Counted from the first letter of the stretch, positions 46,874-60,367 are shown. The stretch: DNA of 64,000 bases from Onthophagus taurus (GCF_036711975.1 NC_091966.1:22079501-22143500); one strand, 5' to 3'. The notes: generated by a model from the letters alone, not told the origin. Made by a program: numbers and translations.

Positions 46874-49800
46874 CTATCACTTTTGGTTCCGATAATTCTG
46901 TTGACCATATTTGTGATATTCAGGCGCCAAATGACATCTTGGAGCATGTTGGAGATAAAAAACAAAATGTGCCCAAAACGTGATATTATGACGTTATACG
47001 CCGTTCTGAGCCATGTTTGAACTTTCTATCACTTTTGGTTCCGATAATTCTGTCGACCATATATGTGATATTCAGGGGCCAAATGTCATCTGGGAGCATG
47101 TTGGAGATAAAAAACAAAATGTGCCCAAAACGTGATATTATGGCGTTATACGCCGTTCTGAGCCATGTTTGAACTTTCTATCACTTTTGGTTCCGATAAT
47201 TCTGTTGACCATATTTGTGATATTCAGGCGCCAAATGACATCTTGGAGCATGTTGGAGAAAAAAAACAAAATGTGCCCAAAACGTGATATTATGACGTTA
47301 TACGCCGTTCTGAGCCATGTTTGAACTTTCTATCACTTTTGGTTCCGATAATTCTGTCGACCATATATGAGATATTCAGGGGCCAAATGTCATCTTGGAG
47401 TATGTTGGAGATAAAAAACAAAATGTGCCCGAAACGTGATATTATGACGTTATACGCCGTCCTGAGCCATGTTTGAACTTTCTATCACTTTTGGTTCCGA
47501 TAATTCTGTTGACCATATTTGTGATATTCAGGCGCCAAATGACATCTTGGAGCATGTTGGAGATAAAAAACAAAATGTGCCCAAAACGTGATATTATGAC
47601 GTTATACGCCGTTCTGAGCCATGTTTGAACTTTCTATCACTTTTGGTTCCGATAATTCTGTTGACCATATTTGTGATATTCAGGCGCCAAATGACATCTT
47701 GGAGCATGTTGGAGATAAAAAACAAAATGTGCCCAAAACGTGATATTATGACGTTATACGCCGTTCTGAGCCATGTTTGAACTTTCTATCACTTTTGGTT
47801 CCGATAATTCTGTTGACCATATTTGTGATATTCAGGCGCCAAATATCATCTTGGAGCATGTTGGAGATAAAAAACAAAATGTGCCCAAAACGTAATATTA
47901 TGACGTTATACGCCGTTCTGAGCCATGTTTGAACTTTCTATCACTTTTGGTTCCGAAAATTCTGTTGACCATATTTGTGATATTCAGGCGCCAAATGTCA
48001 TCTTGGAGCATGTTGGAGATAAAAAACAAAATGTGCCCAAAACGTGATATTATGACGTTATGCGCCGTTCTGAGCCATATTTGAACTTTCTATCACTTTT
48101 GGTTCCGATAATTCTGTTGATCAGATTTGTGATATTCAGGGGCCAAACGTCATCTTGGAGCATGTTGGAGATAAAAAACAAAATGTGCCCAAAACGTGAT
48201 ATTATGACGTTATACGCCGTTCTGAGCCATGTTTGAACATTCTATCACTTTTGGTTCCGATAATTCTGTTGACCATATTTGTGATATTCAGGCGCCAAAT
48301 GACATCTTGGAGCATGTTGGAGATAAAAAACAAAATGTGCCCAAAACGTAATATTATGACGTTATGCGCCGTTCTGAGCCATGTTTGAACTTTCTATCAC
48401 TTTTGGTTCCGATAATTCTGTTGATCAGATTTGTGATATTCAGGGGCCAAACGTCATCTTGGAGCATGTTGGAGATAAAAAACAAAATGTGCCCAAAACG
48501 TGATATTATGACGTTATACGCCGTTCTGAGCCATGTTTGAACATTCTATCACTTTTGGTTCCGATAATTCTGTTGACCATATTTGTGATATTCAGGCGCC
48601 AAATGACATCTTGGAGCATGTTGGAGATAAAAAACAAAATGTGCCCAAAACGTGATATTATGACGTTATACGCCGTTCTGAGCCATGTTTGAACTTTCTA
48701 TCACTTTTGGTTCCGATAATTCTGTCGACCATATATGTGATGTTCAGGCACCAAATGACATGTTGGAGCATGTTGGAGATACAAAACAAAATGTGCCCAA
48801 AACGTGATATTATGACGTTATACGCCGTTCTGAGCCATGTTTGAACATTCTATCACTTTTGGTTCCGATAATTCTGTTGACCATATTTTTGATATTCAGG
48901 CGCCAAATGACATCTTGGAGCATGTTGGAGATAAAAAACAAAATGTGCCCAAAACGTGATATTATGACGTTATACGCCGTTCTGAGCCATGTTTGAACTT
49001 TCTATCACTTTTGGTTCCGAAAATTCTGTTGACCATATTTGTGATATTCAGGCGCCAAATGTCATCTTGGAGCATGTTGGAGATAAAAAACAAAATGTGC
49101 CCAAAACGTGATATTATGACGTTATGCGCCGTTCTGAGCCATGTTTGAACTTTCTATCACTTTTGGTTCCGATAGTTCTGTTGATCAGATTTGTGATATT
49201 CAGGGGCCAAACGTCATCTTGGAGCATGTTGGAGATAAAAAACAAAATGTGCCCAAAACGTGATATTATGACTTTATACGCCGTTCTGAGCCATGTTTGA
49301 ACTTTCTATCACTTTTGGTTCCGATAATTCTGTTGACCATATTTGTGATATTCAGGCGCCAAATGACATCTTGGAGCATGTTGGAGATAAAAAACAAAAT
49401 GTGCCCAAAACGTGATATTATGACTTTATACGCCGTTCTGAGCCATGTTTGAACTTTCTATCACTTTTGGTTCCGATAATTCTGTTGACCATATTTGTGA
49501 TATTCAGGCGCCAAATGACATCTTGGAGCATGTTGGAGATAAAAAACAAAATGTGCCCAAAACGTGATATTATGACGTTATACGCCGTTCTGAGCCATGT
49601 TTGAACTTTCTATCACTTTTGGTTCCGATAATTCTGTCGACCATATATGTGATATTCAGGGGCCAAATGTCATCTGGGAGCATGTTGGAGATAAAAAACA
49701 AAATGTGCCCAAAACGTGATATTATGGCGTTATACGCCGTTCTGAGCCATGTTTGAACTTTCTATCACTTTTGGTTCCGATAATTCTGTTGACCATATTT

Positions 49801-52800
49801 GTGATATTCAGGCGCCAAATGACATCTTGGAGCATGTTGGAGAAAAAAAACAAAATGTGCCCAAAACGTGATATTATGACGTTATACGCCGTTCTGAGCC
49901 ATGTTTGAACTTTCTATCACTTTTGGTTCCGATAATTCTGTCGACCATACATGTGATGTTCAGGCGCTAAATGTAACATTGGAGCATGTTAGAGATAAAA
50001 AACAAAATGTGCCCAAAACGTGATATTATGACGTTATACGCCGTTCTGAGCCATGTTTGAACTTTCTATCACTTTTGTTTCCGATAATTCTCTTGACCAT
50101 ATTTGTGATCTTCAGAGGCCATATGTCAACTTGGGCATGTTGGAGATACAAAACAAAATGTGCCCAAAACGTGATATTATGACGTCATACGCCGGTCTGA
50201 GCCATGTTTGAACTTTCTATCACTTTTGGTTCCGATAATTCTGTTGACCATATTTGTGATATTCAGGCGCCAAATGACATCTTGGAGCATGTTGGAGATA
50301 AAAAACAAAATGTGCCCAAAACGTAATATTATGACGTTATGCGCCGTTCTGAGCCATGTTTGAACTTTCTATCACTTTTGGTTCCGATAATTCTGTTGAT
50401 CAGATTTGTGATATTCAGGGGCCAAACGTCATCTTGGAGCATGTTGGAGATAAAAAACAAAATGTGCCCAAAACGTGATATTATGACGTTATACGCCGTT
50501 CTGAGCCATGTTTGAACATTCTATCACTTTTGGTTCCGATAATTCTGTTGACCATATTTGTGATATTCAGGCGCCAAATGACATCTTGGAGCATGTTGGA
50601 GATAAAAAACAAAATGTGCCCAAAACGTGATATTATGACGTTATACGCCGTTCTGAGCCATGTTTGAACTTTCTATCACTTTTGGTTCCGATAATTCTGT
50701 CGACCATATATGTGATGTTCAGGCACCAAATGACATGTTGGAGCATGTTGGAGATACAAAACAAAATGTGCCCAAAACGTGATATTATGACGTTATACGC
50801 CGTTCTGAGCCATGTTTGAACATTCTATCACTTTTGGTTCCGATAATTCTGTTGACCATATTTGTGATATTCAGGCGCCAAATGACATCTTGGAGCATGT
50901 TGGAGATAAAAAACAAAATGTGCCCAAAACGTGATATTATGACGTTATACGCCGTTCTGAGCCATGTTTGAACTTTCTATCACTTTTGGTTCCGAAAATT
51001 CTGTTGACCATATTTGTGATATTCAGGCGCCAAATGTCATCTTGGAGCATGTTGGAGATAAAAAACAAAATGTGCCCAAAACGTGATATTATGACGTTAT
51101 GCGCCGTTCTGAGCCATGTTTGAACTTTCTATCACTTTTGGTTCCGATAGTTCTGTTGATCAGATTTGTGATATTCAGGGGCCAAACGTCATCTTGGAGC
51201 ATGTTGGAGATAAAAAACAAAATGTGCCCAAAACGTGATATTATGACTTTATACGCCGTTCTGAGCCATGTTTGAACTTTCTATCACTTTTGGTTCCGAT
51301 AATTCTGTTGACCATATTTGTGATATTCAGGCGCCAAATGACATCTTGGAGCATGTTGGAGATAAAAAACAAAATGTGCCCAAAACGTGATATTATGACT
51401 TTATACGCCGTTCTGAGCCATGTTTGAACTTTCTATCACTTTTGGTTCCGATAATTCTGTTGACCATATTTGTGATATTCAGGCGCCAAATGACATCTTG
51501 GAGCATGTTGGAGATAAAAAACAAAATGTGCCCAAAACGTGATATTATGACGTTATACGCCGTTCTGAGCCATGTTTGAACTTTCTATCACTTTTGGTTC
51601 CGATAATTCTGTCGACCATATATGTGATATTCAGGGGCCAAATGTCATCTGGGAGCATGTTGGAGATAAAAAACAAAATGTGCCCAAAACGTGATATTAT
51701 GGCGTTATACGCCGTTCTGAGCCATGTTTGAACTTTCTATCACTTTTGGTTCCGATAATTCTGTTGACCATATTTGTGATATTCAGGCGCCAAATGACAT
51801 CTTGGAGCATGTTGGAGAAAAAAAACAAAATGTGCCCAAAACGTGATATTATGACGTTATACGCCGTTCTGAGCCATGTTTGAACTTTCTATCACTTTTG
51901 GTTCCGATAATTCTGTCGACCATACATGTGATGTTCAGGCGCTAAATGTAACATTGGAGCATGTTAGAGATAAAAAACAAAATGTGCCCAAAACGTGATA
52001 TTATGACGTTATACGCCGTTCTGAGCCATGTTTGAACTTTCTATCACTTTTGTTTCCGATAATTCTCTTGACCATATTTGTGATCTTCAGAGGCCATATG
52101 TCAACTTGGGCATGTTGGAGATACAAAACAAAATGTGCCCAAAACGTGATATTATGACGTCATACGCCGGTCTGAGCCATGTTTGAACTTTCTATCACTT
52201 TTGGTTCCGATAATTATGTTGACCATATTTGTGATATTCAGGCGCCAAATATCATCTTGGAGCATGTTGGAGATAAAAAACAAAATGTGCCCAAAACGTA
52301 ATATTATGACGTTATACGCCGTTCTGAGCCATGTTTGAACTTTCTATCACTTTTGGTTCCGAAAATTCTGTTGACCATATTTGTGATATTCAGGCGCCAA
52401 ATGTCATCTTGGAGCATGTTGGAGATAAAAACAAAATGTGCCCAAAACGTGATATTATGACGTTATGCGCCGTTCTGAGCCATGTTTGAACTTTCTATCA
52501 CTTTTGGTTCCGATAATTCTGTTGATCAGATTTGTGATATTCAGGGGCCAAACGTCATCTTGGAGCATGTTGGAGATAAAAAACAAAATGTGCCCAAAAC
52601 GTGATATTATGACGTTATACGCCGTTCTGAGCCATGTTTGAACTTTCTATCACTTTTGGTTCCGATAATTCTGTTGACCATATTTGTGATATTCAGGCGC
52701 CAAATGACATCTTGGAGCATGTTGGAGATAAAAAACAAAATGTGCCCAAAACGTGATATTATGACGTTATACGCCGTTCTGAGCCATGTTTGAACTTTCT

Positions 52801-55800
52801 ATCACTTTTGGTTCCGATAATTCTGTCGACCATATATGTGATATTCAGGGGCCAAATGTCATCTGGGAGCATGTTGGAGATAAAAAACAAAATGTGCCCA
52901 AAACGTGATATTATGGCGTTATACGCCGTTCTGAGCCATGTTTGAACTTTCTATCACTTTTGGTTCCGATAATTCTGTTGACCATATTTGTGATATTCAG
53001 GCGCCAAATGACATCTTGGAGCATGTTGGAGATAAAAAACAAAATGTGCCCAAAACGTGATATTATGACGTTATACGCCGTTCTGAGCCATGTTTGAACT
53101 TTCTATCACTTTTGGTTCCGATAATTCTGTCGACCATATATGAGATATTCAGGGGCCAAATGTCATCTTGGAGTATGTTGGAGATAAAAAACAAAATGTG
53201 CCGAAACGTGATATTATGACGTTATACGCCGTCCTGAGCCATGTTTGAACTTTCTATCACTTCTGGTTCCGATAATTCTGTTGACCATATTTGTGATATT
53301 CAGGCGCCAAATGACATCTTGGAGCATGTTGGAGATAAAAAACAAAATGTGCCCAAAACGTGATATTATGACGTTATACGCCGTTCTGAGCCATGTTTGA
53401 ACTTTCTATCACTTTTGGTTCCGATAATTTTGTCGACCATATATGTGATGTTCAGGCGCTAAATGTAACATTGGAGCATGTTAGAGATAAAAAACAAAAT
53501 GTGCCCAAAACGTGATATTATGACGTTATACGCCGTTCTGAGCCATGTTTGAACTTTCTATCACTTTTGTTTCCGATAATTCTCTTGACCATATTTGTGA
53601 TATTCAGGGGCCATATGTCAACTTGGGCATGTTGGAGATACAAAACAAAATGTGCCCAAAACGTGATATTATGACGTTATACGCCGGTCTGAGCCATGTT
53701 TGAACTTTCTATCACTTTTGGTTCCGATAATTCTGTTGACCATATTTGTGATATTCAGGCGCCAAATATCATCTTGGAGCATGTTGGAGATAAAAAACAA
53801 AATGTGCCCAAAACGTGATATTAAGACGTTATACGCCGTTCTGAGCCATGTTTGAACTTTCTATCACTTTTGGTTCCGATAATTCTGTCGACCATATATG
53901 AGATATTCAGGGGCCAAATGTCATCTTGGAGTATGTTGGAGATAAAAAACAAAATGTGCCGAAACGTGATATTATGACGTTATACGCCGTCCTGAGCCAT
54001 GTTTGAACTTTCTATCACTTCTGGTTCCGATAATTCTGTTGACCATATTTGTGATATTCAGGCGCCAAATGACATCTTGGAGCATGTTGGAGATAAAAAA
54101 CAAAATGTGCCCAAAACGTGATATTATGACGTTATACGCCGTTCTGAGCCATGTTTGAACTTTCTATCACTTTTGGTTCCGATAATTTTGTCGACCATAT
54201 ATGTGATGTTCAGGCGCTAAATGTAACATTGGAGCATGTTAGAGATAAAAAACAAAATGTGCCCAAAACGTGATATTATGACGTTATACGCCGTTCTGAG
54301 CCATGTTTGAACTTTCTATCACTTTTGTTTCCGATAATTCTCTTGACCATATTTGTGATATTCAGGGGCCATATGTCAACTTGGGCATGTTGGAGATACA
54401 AAACAAAATGTGCCCAAAACGTGATATTATGACGTTATACGCCGGTCTGAGCCATGTTTGAACTTTCTATCACTTTTGGTTCCGATAATTCTGTTGACCA
54501 TATTTGTGATATTCAGGCGCCAAATATCATCTTGGAGCATGTTGGAGATAAAAAACAAAATGTGCCCAAAACGTGATATTATGACGTTATACGCCGTTCT
54601 GGGCCATGTTTGAACTTTCTATCACTTTTAGTTCCGAAAATTCTGTTGACCATATTTGTGATATTCAGGCGCCAAATGTCATCTTGGAGCATGTTGGAGA
54701 TAAAAAACAAAATGTGCCCAAAACGTGATATTATGACGTTATACGCCGTTCTGAGCCATGTTTGAACTTTCTTTCACTTTTGGTTCCGATAATTCTGTTG
54801 ATCAGATTTGTGATATTCAGGGGCCAAACGTCATCTTGGAGCATGTTGGAGATAAAAAACAAAATGTGCCCAAAACGTGATATTATGACGTTATACGCCG
54901 TTCTGAGCCATGTTTGAACTTTCTATCACTTTTGGTTCCGATAATTCTGTTGACCATATTTGTGATATTCAGGCGCCAAATGACATCTTGGAGCATGTTG
55001 GAGATAAAAAACAAAATGTGCCCAAAACGTGATATTATGACGTTATACGCCGTTCTGAGCCATGTTTGAACTTTCTATCACTTTTGGTTCCGATAATTCT
55101 CTTGACCATATTTGTGATATTCAGGCGCCAAATGACATGTTGGAGCATGTTGGAGATAAAAAACAAAATATGCCCAAAACCTGATATTATGACGTTATAC
55201 GCCGTTCTGAGCCATGTTTGAACTTTCTATCACTTTTGGTTCCGATAATTCTGTCGACCATATATGAGATATTCAGGGGCCAAATGTCATCTTGGAGCAT
55301 GTTGGAGATAAAAAACAAAATGTGCCCGAAACGTGATATTATGACGTTATACGCCGTCCTGAGCCATGTTTGAACTTTCTATCACTTTTGGTTCCGATAA
55401 TTCTGTTGACCATATTTGTGATATTCAGGCGCCAAATGACATGTTGGAGCATGTTGGAGATACAAAACAAAATGTACCCAAAACGTGATATTATGACGTT
55501 ATACGCCGTTCTGAGCCATGTTTGAACTTTCTATCACTTTTGGTTCCGATAATTCTGTCGACCATATATGTGATGTTCAGGCGCTAAATGTAACATTGGA
55601 GCATGTTAGAGATAAAAAACAAAATGTGCCCAAAACGTGATATTATGACGTTATACGCCGTTCTGAGCCATGTTTGAACTTTCTATCACTTTTGGTTCCG
55701 ATAATTCTCTTGACCATATTTGTGATATTCAGGGGCCAAATGTCAACTTGGGCATGTTGGAGATACAAAACAAAATGTGCCCAAAACGTGATATTATGAC

Positions 55801-58800
55801 GTTATACGCCGTTCTGAGCCATGTTTGAACTTTCTATCACTTTTGGTTCCGATAATTCTGTCGACCATATATGTGATGTTCAGGCGCCAAATGACATCTT
55901 GGAGCATGTTGGAGATAAAAAACAAAATGTGCCCAAAACGTGATATTATGACGTTATACGCCGTTCTGAGCCATGTTTGAACTTTCTATCACTTTTGGTT
56001 CCGATAATTCTGTTGACCATATTTGTGATATTCAGGCGCCAAATGACATCTTGGAGCATGTTGGAGATAAAAAACAAAATGTGCCCAAAACGTGATGTTA
56101 TGACGTTATACGCCGTTCTGAGCCATGTTTGAACTTTCTATCACTTTTGGTTCCGATAATTCTGTTGACCATATTTGTGATATTCAGGCGCCAAATGACA
56201 TCTTGGAGCATGTTGGAGATAAAAAACAAAATGTGCCCAAAACGTGATATTATGACGTTATACGCCGTACTGAGCCATGTTTGAACTTTCTATCACTTTT
56301 GGTTCCGATAATTCTGTCGACCATATATGAGATATTCAGGGGCCAAATGTCATCTTGGAATATGTTGGAGATAAAAAACAAAATGTGCCCGAAACGTGAT
56401 ATTATGACGTTATACGCCGTCCTGAGCCATGTTTGAACTTTCTATCACTTTTGGTTCCGATAATTCTGTTGACCATATTTGTGATATTCAGGCGCCAAAT
56501 GACATCTTGGAGCATGTTGGAGATAAAAAACAAAATGTGCCCAAAACGTGATATTATGACGTTATACGCCGTTCTGAGCCATGTTTGAACTTTCTATCAC
56601 TTTTGGTTCCGATAATTCTGTCGACCATATATGTGATGTTCAGGCGCTAAATGTAACATTGGAGCATGTTAGAGATAAAAAACAAAATGTGCCCAAAACG
56701 TGATATTATGACGTTATACGCCGTTCTGAGCCATGTTTGAACTTTCTATCACTTTTGGTTCCGATAATTCTCTTGACCATATTTGTGATATTCAGGGGCC
56801 AAATGTCAACTTGGGCATGTTGGAGATACAAAACAAAATGTGCCCAAAACGTGATATTATGACGTTATACGCCGTTCTGAGCCATGTTTGAACTTTCTAT
56901 CACTTTTGGTTCCGATAATTCTGTCGACCATATATGTGATGTTCAGGCGCCAAATGACATCTTGGAGCATGTTGGAGATAAAAAACAAAATGTGCCCAAA
57001 ACGTGATATTATGACGTTATACGCCGTTCTGAGCCATGTTTGAACTTTCTATCACTTTTGGTTCCGATAATTCTGTTGACCATATTTGTGATATTCAGGC
57101 GCCAAATGACATCTTGGAGCATGTTGGAGATAAAAAACAAAATGTGCCCAAAACGTGATATTATGACGTTATACGCCGTTCTGAGCCATGTTTGAACTTT
57201 CTATCACTTTTGGTTCCGATAATTCTGTTGACCATATTTCTGATATTCAGGCGCCAAATGACATCTTGGAGCATGTTGGAGATAAAAAACAAAATGTGCC
57301 CAAAACGTGATATTATGACGTTATACGCCGTTCTGAGCCATGTTTGAACTTTCTATCACTTTTGGTTCCGATAATTCTGTCGACCATATATGAGATATTC
57401 AGGGGCCAAATGTCATCTTGGAATATGTTGGAGATAAAAAACAAAATGTGCCCGAAACGTGATATTATGACGTTATACGCCGTCCTGAGCCATGTTTGAA
57501 CTTTCTATCACTTTTGGTTCCGATAATTCTGTTGACCATATTTGTGATATTCAGGCGCCAAATGACATCTTGGAGCATGTTGGAGATAAAAAACAAAATG
57601 TGCCCAAAACGTGATATTATGACGTTATACGCCGTTCTGAGCCATGTTTGAACTTTCTATCACTTTTGGTTCCGATAATTCTGTCGACCATATATGTGAT
57701 GTTCAGGCGCTAAATGTAACATTGGAGCATGTTAGAGATAAAAAACAAAATGTGCCCAAAACGTGATATTATGACGTTATACGCCGTTCTGAGCCATGTT
57801 TGAACTTTCTATCACTTTTGGTTCCGATAATTCTCTTGACCATATTTGTGATATTCAGGGGCCAAATGTCAACATGGGCATGTTGGAGATACAAAACAAA
57901 ATGTGCCCAAAACGTGATATTATGACGTTATACGCCGTTCTGAGCCATGTTTGAACTTTCTATCACTTTTGGTTCCGATAATTCTGTCGACCATATATGT
58001 GATGTTCAGGCGCCAAATGACATCTTGGAGCATGTTGGAGATAAAAAACAAAATGTGCCCAAAACGTGATATTATGACGTTATACGCCGTTCTGAGCCAT
58101 GTTTGAACTTTCTATCACTTTTGGTTCCGATAATTCTGTTGACCATATTTGTGATATTCAGGCGCCAAATGACATCTTGGAGCATGTTGGAGATAAAAAA
58201 CAAAATGTGCCCAAAACGTGATATTATGACGTTATACGCCGTTCTGAGCCATGTTTGAACTTTCTATCACTTTTGGTTCCGATAATTCTGTTGACCATAT
58301 TTGTGATATTCAGGCGCCAAATGACATCTTGGAGCATGTTGGAGATAAAAAACAAAATGTGCCCAAAACGTGATATTATGACGTTATACGCCGTTCTGAG
58401 CCATGTTTGAACTTTCTATCACTTTTGGTTCCGATAATTCTGTCGACCATATATGAGATATTCAGGGCCAAATGTCATCTTGGAGTATGTTGGAGATAAA
58501 AAACAAAATGTGCCCGAAACGTGATATTATGACGTTATACGCCGTCCTGAGCCATGTTTGAACTTTCTATCACTTTTGGTTCCGATAATTCTGTTGACCA
58601 TATTTGTGATATTCAGGCGCCAAATGACATCTTGGAGCATGTTGGAGATAAAAAACAAAATGTGCCCAAAACGTGATATTATGACGTTATACGCCGTTCT
58701 GAGCCATGTTTGAACTTTCTATCACTTTTGGTTCCGATAATTTTGTCGACCATATATGTGATGTTCAGGCGCTAAATGTAACATTGGAGCATGTTAGAGA

Positions 58801-58969
58801 TAAAAAACAAAATGTGCCCAAAACGTGATATTATGACGTTATACGCCGTTCTGAGTCATGTTTGAACTTTCTATCACTTTTGTTTCCGATAATTCTGTTG
58901 ACCATATTTGTGATATTCAGGGGCCATATGTCAACGTGGGCATGTTGGAGATACAAAACAAAATGTGCC
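46868..58969 (+). repeat. 152 bp tandem satellite array (right block)
   Basis: Same monomer, same orientation as the left block, about 80 copies. It includes recent block duplications: a ~1975 bp (13-monomer) unit around 48.2-52.2 kb (shared private variants GGCACCAAATG and GATCTTCAGAGG), a 758 bp (5-monomer) unit at about 53.1-54.65 kb (shared CTTCTGGTTCC and GTGCCGAAACG), and a 1063 bp (7-monomer) unit repeated three times at about 55.6-58.7 kb. It ends in mid-monomer at GTGCC (58969), where the second Polinton begins. Confidence 0.97.
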
Positions 58970-58989
58970 AGTAGTGTATTAATGCCGAT

Positions 58990-59113
58990 TCTGGAGCGGA
59001 AGTTGCGCCCCCTGCGCCCTCTGCGCCCTGCGCATGCGCAGGAAGTGACGTCACAGCGCGGGAAATTTGGTGGGAAATTTGAAATTCAAAATTCATATGG
59101 CGCCATCTGGTGG
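58990..59113. promoter_or_regulatory. GC-rich terminus with host transcription-factor-like motifs
   Basis: Within 125 bp of otherwise AT-rich DNA: short CTGCGCCC repeats, the palindrome TGCGCATGCGCA (59029-59040; NRF1/EWG consensus), GGAAGTGACGTCA (59041-59053; ETS-CRE-like), GCGCGGGAAA (59056-59065; inverse of E2F TTTCCCGCGC), and GCGCCATCTGGTGG (59100-59113; inverse of a full CTCF-type CCASYAGRKGGCRS match). Consensus names are from general knowledge; binding is not shown. Confidence 0.5.
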
Positions 59114-59143
59114 TGTGTAGAGAAACTAAAAAAGGAGTTGTTT

Positions 59144-59424
59144 ACCTGATGGGTGATAGATGGCGCTGTTATATTTTTAAAATTTAAATTTACCTGATGG
59201 GTGATAGATGGCGCTGTTATATTTTTAAAATTTAAATTTACCTGATGGGCGATAGATGGCGCTGTTATATTTTTAAAATTTAAATTTACCTGATGGACGA
59301 TAGATGGCGTTGTTATATTTTTAAAGTTTAAATTTACCTGATGGGTGATAGATGGCTCTGTTATATTTTTAAAATTTAAATTTACCTGATGGAGGATAGA
59401 TGGCGTGCGAAAATTTAAAATCAT
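59144..59424 (+). repeat. 48 bp minisatellite, six units
   Basis: ACCTGATGGGTGATAGATGG starts units at 59144, 59192, 59240, 59288, 59336 and 59384. Most carry AGATGGCGCTG followed by an AT-rich half. Because 48 is a multiple of three, one reverse frame stays open through it. Confidence 0.95.
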
Positions 59425-59668
59425 GGAAAAAAATTTGGTTGGTAGAAAAATATAAACAACAATTATATGTTAATACATTTATTATTTAATTTTTAAAACA
59501 AATTTTATGATACAATTATGGTTTAAGAAATTTATATACATACATCATGGAAAAAAAATTTGGTTGGTAGAAAAATATAAACAGCAATTATATGTTAATA
59601 CATTTATTATTTAATTTTTAAAACAAATTTTATGATACAATTATGGTTTAAGAAATTTATATACATAC
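59421..59668 (+). repeat. Tandem 124 bp duplication
   Basis: TCATGGAAAAAAA starts units at 59421 and 59545, near-identical over their length. A third, diverged copy of the second half occurs at about 60629-60700. Confidence 0.9.
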
Positions 59669-59703
59669 AGATGAACAGATCAGGGTCATCGGTAGGAAAT
59701 TTT

Positions 59704-60009
59704 TTACGTTTCAGGTTTCTTGATGAAATCCAATAAATATACAGGGTGAGTTTTACCAATGTCTTTTGCACCCTTATAAATTATGCACATTTTCCTGAGT
59801 TCGATGATTTCCTCGTCAGTAATATCTTCAGCGATGCGTCTTGGTAAATAAATGATGAATCCAGCCTCCAACTCAAGTACCACGGACGGCCAAGAACACT
59901 TTTTAAGACGTTTCGCGCACTTAATTGGATATGGAGTGTCCGGTTGAAGCTCAGAAATTGACTTTTTCGGTAGGAAATTACACTGACCCAATTGACTGAG
60001 ACGAGACAT
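59704..60009 (-). CDS. Small unknown Polinton-associated protein
   Basis: 101 codons from the ATG at 60009; the frame extends to a TTG at 60027. Pattern: short basic N-terminus, a YPIKCAKRLKKC segment, VVLELEAGFIIYLPRRI, DEEIIELRK, IIYKGAKDIGKTHPVYLLDFI. This strand-rich layout (charged beta strands around LEL...IYLP and IYKG...GK) recurs in small proteins of insect mobile elements and might be an OB-fold nucleic-acid-binding protein; that is inference. It lies between PolB and the terminus, on the same strand as PolB. A large segment containing it has been duplicated at about 60.63-60.94 kb, but the ORF is missing from that second copy. Confidence 0.6.
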   Translation of the reverse strand: MSRLSQLGQCNFLPKKSISELQPDTPYPIKCAKRLKKCSWPSVVLELEAGFIIYLPRRIAEDITDEEIIELRKMCIIYKGAKDIGKTHPVYLLDFIKKPET

Positions 60010-60367
60010 GGTTCGTCCCTTGAACAACTGTTTCGTAGATTAATAATAATAAAACGTAACTTGTTAGCTTGCAAACAGCTGCCACACTGAATAAATTATT
60101 AAGAACACGTAATTATATGCTTGAAAAAGAGATTACGGGGAGTGGGGAAATGGGCAATAGAAGTTTCTAGAAGGATGATGTAATTCACACGTTCAATTGC
60201 AAAGAAAAAATTAGAAATAACAGGTGTTATTGTCGTATAAAATGTAAATTCAGCAGTTTTTATTAACATTAAATTACCACGGTTAAGTAAAGTTCGATGT
60301 ATCACGTCGGCAGAGGTGTTAAATAACAAAAGTTATGTACGTGAAAAATACATTTAAGTAAAAGAAG

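Noticed and set aside
1590..58969. Regularly spaced repeats suggesting a CRISPR array
   Set aside because: There are no unique spacers; the whole 152 bp unit repeats head to tail in a eukaryotic satellite.
59086..59424. ORF of 112 codons made of 16-residue repeats
   Set aside because: The 48 bp unit is a multiple of three, so an open frame through it is expected. It has no ATG context or family similarity.
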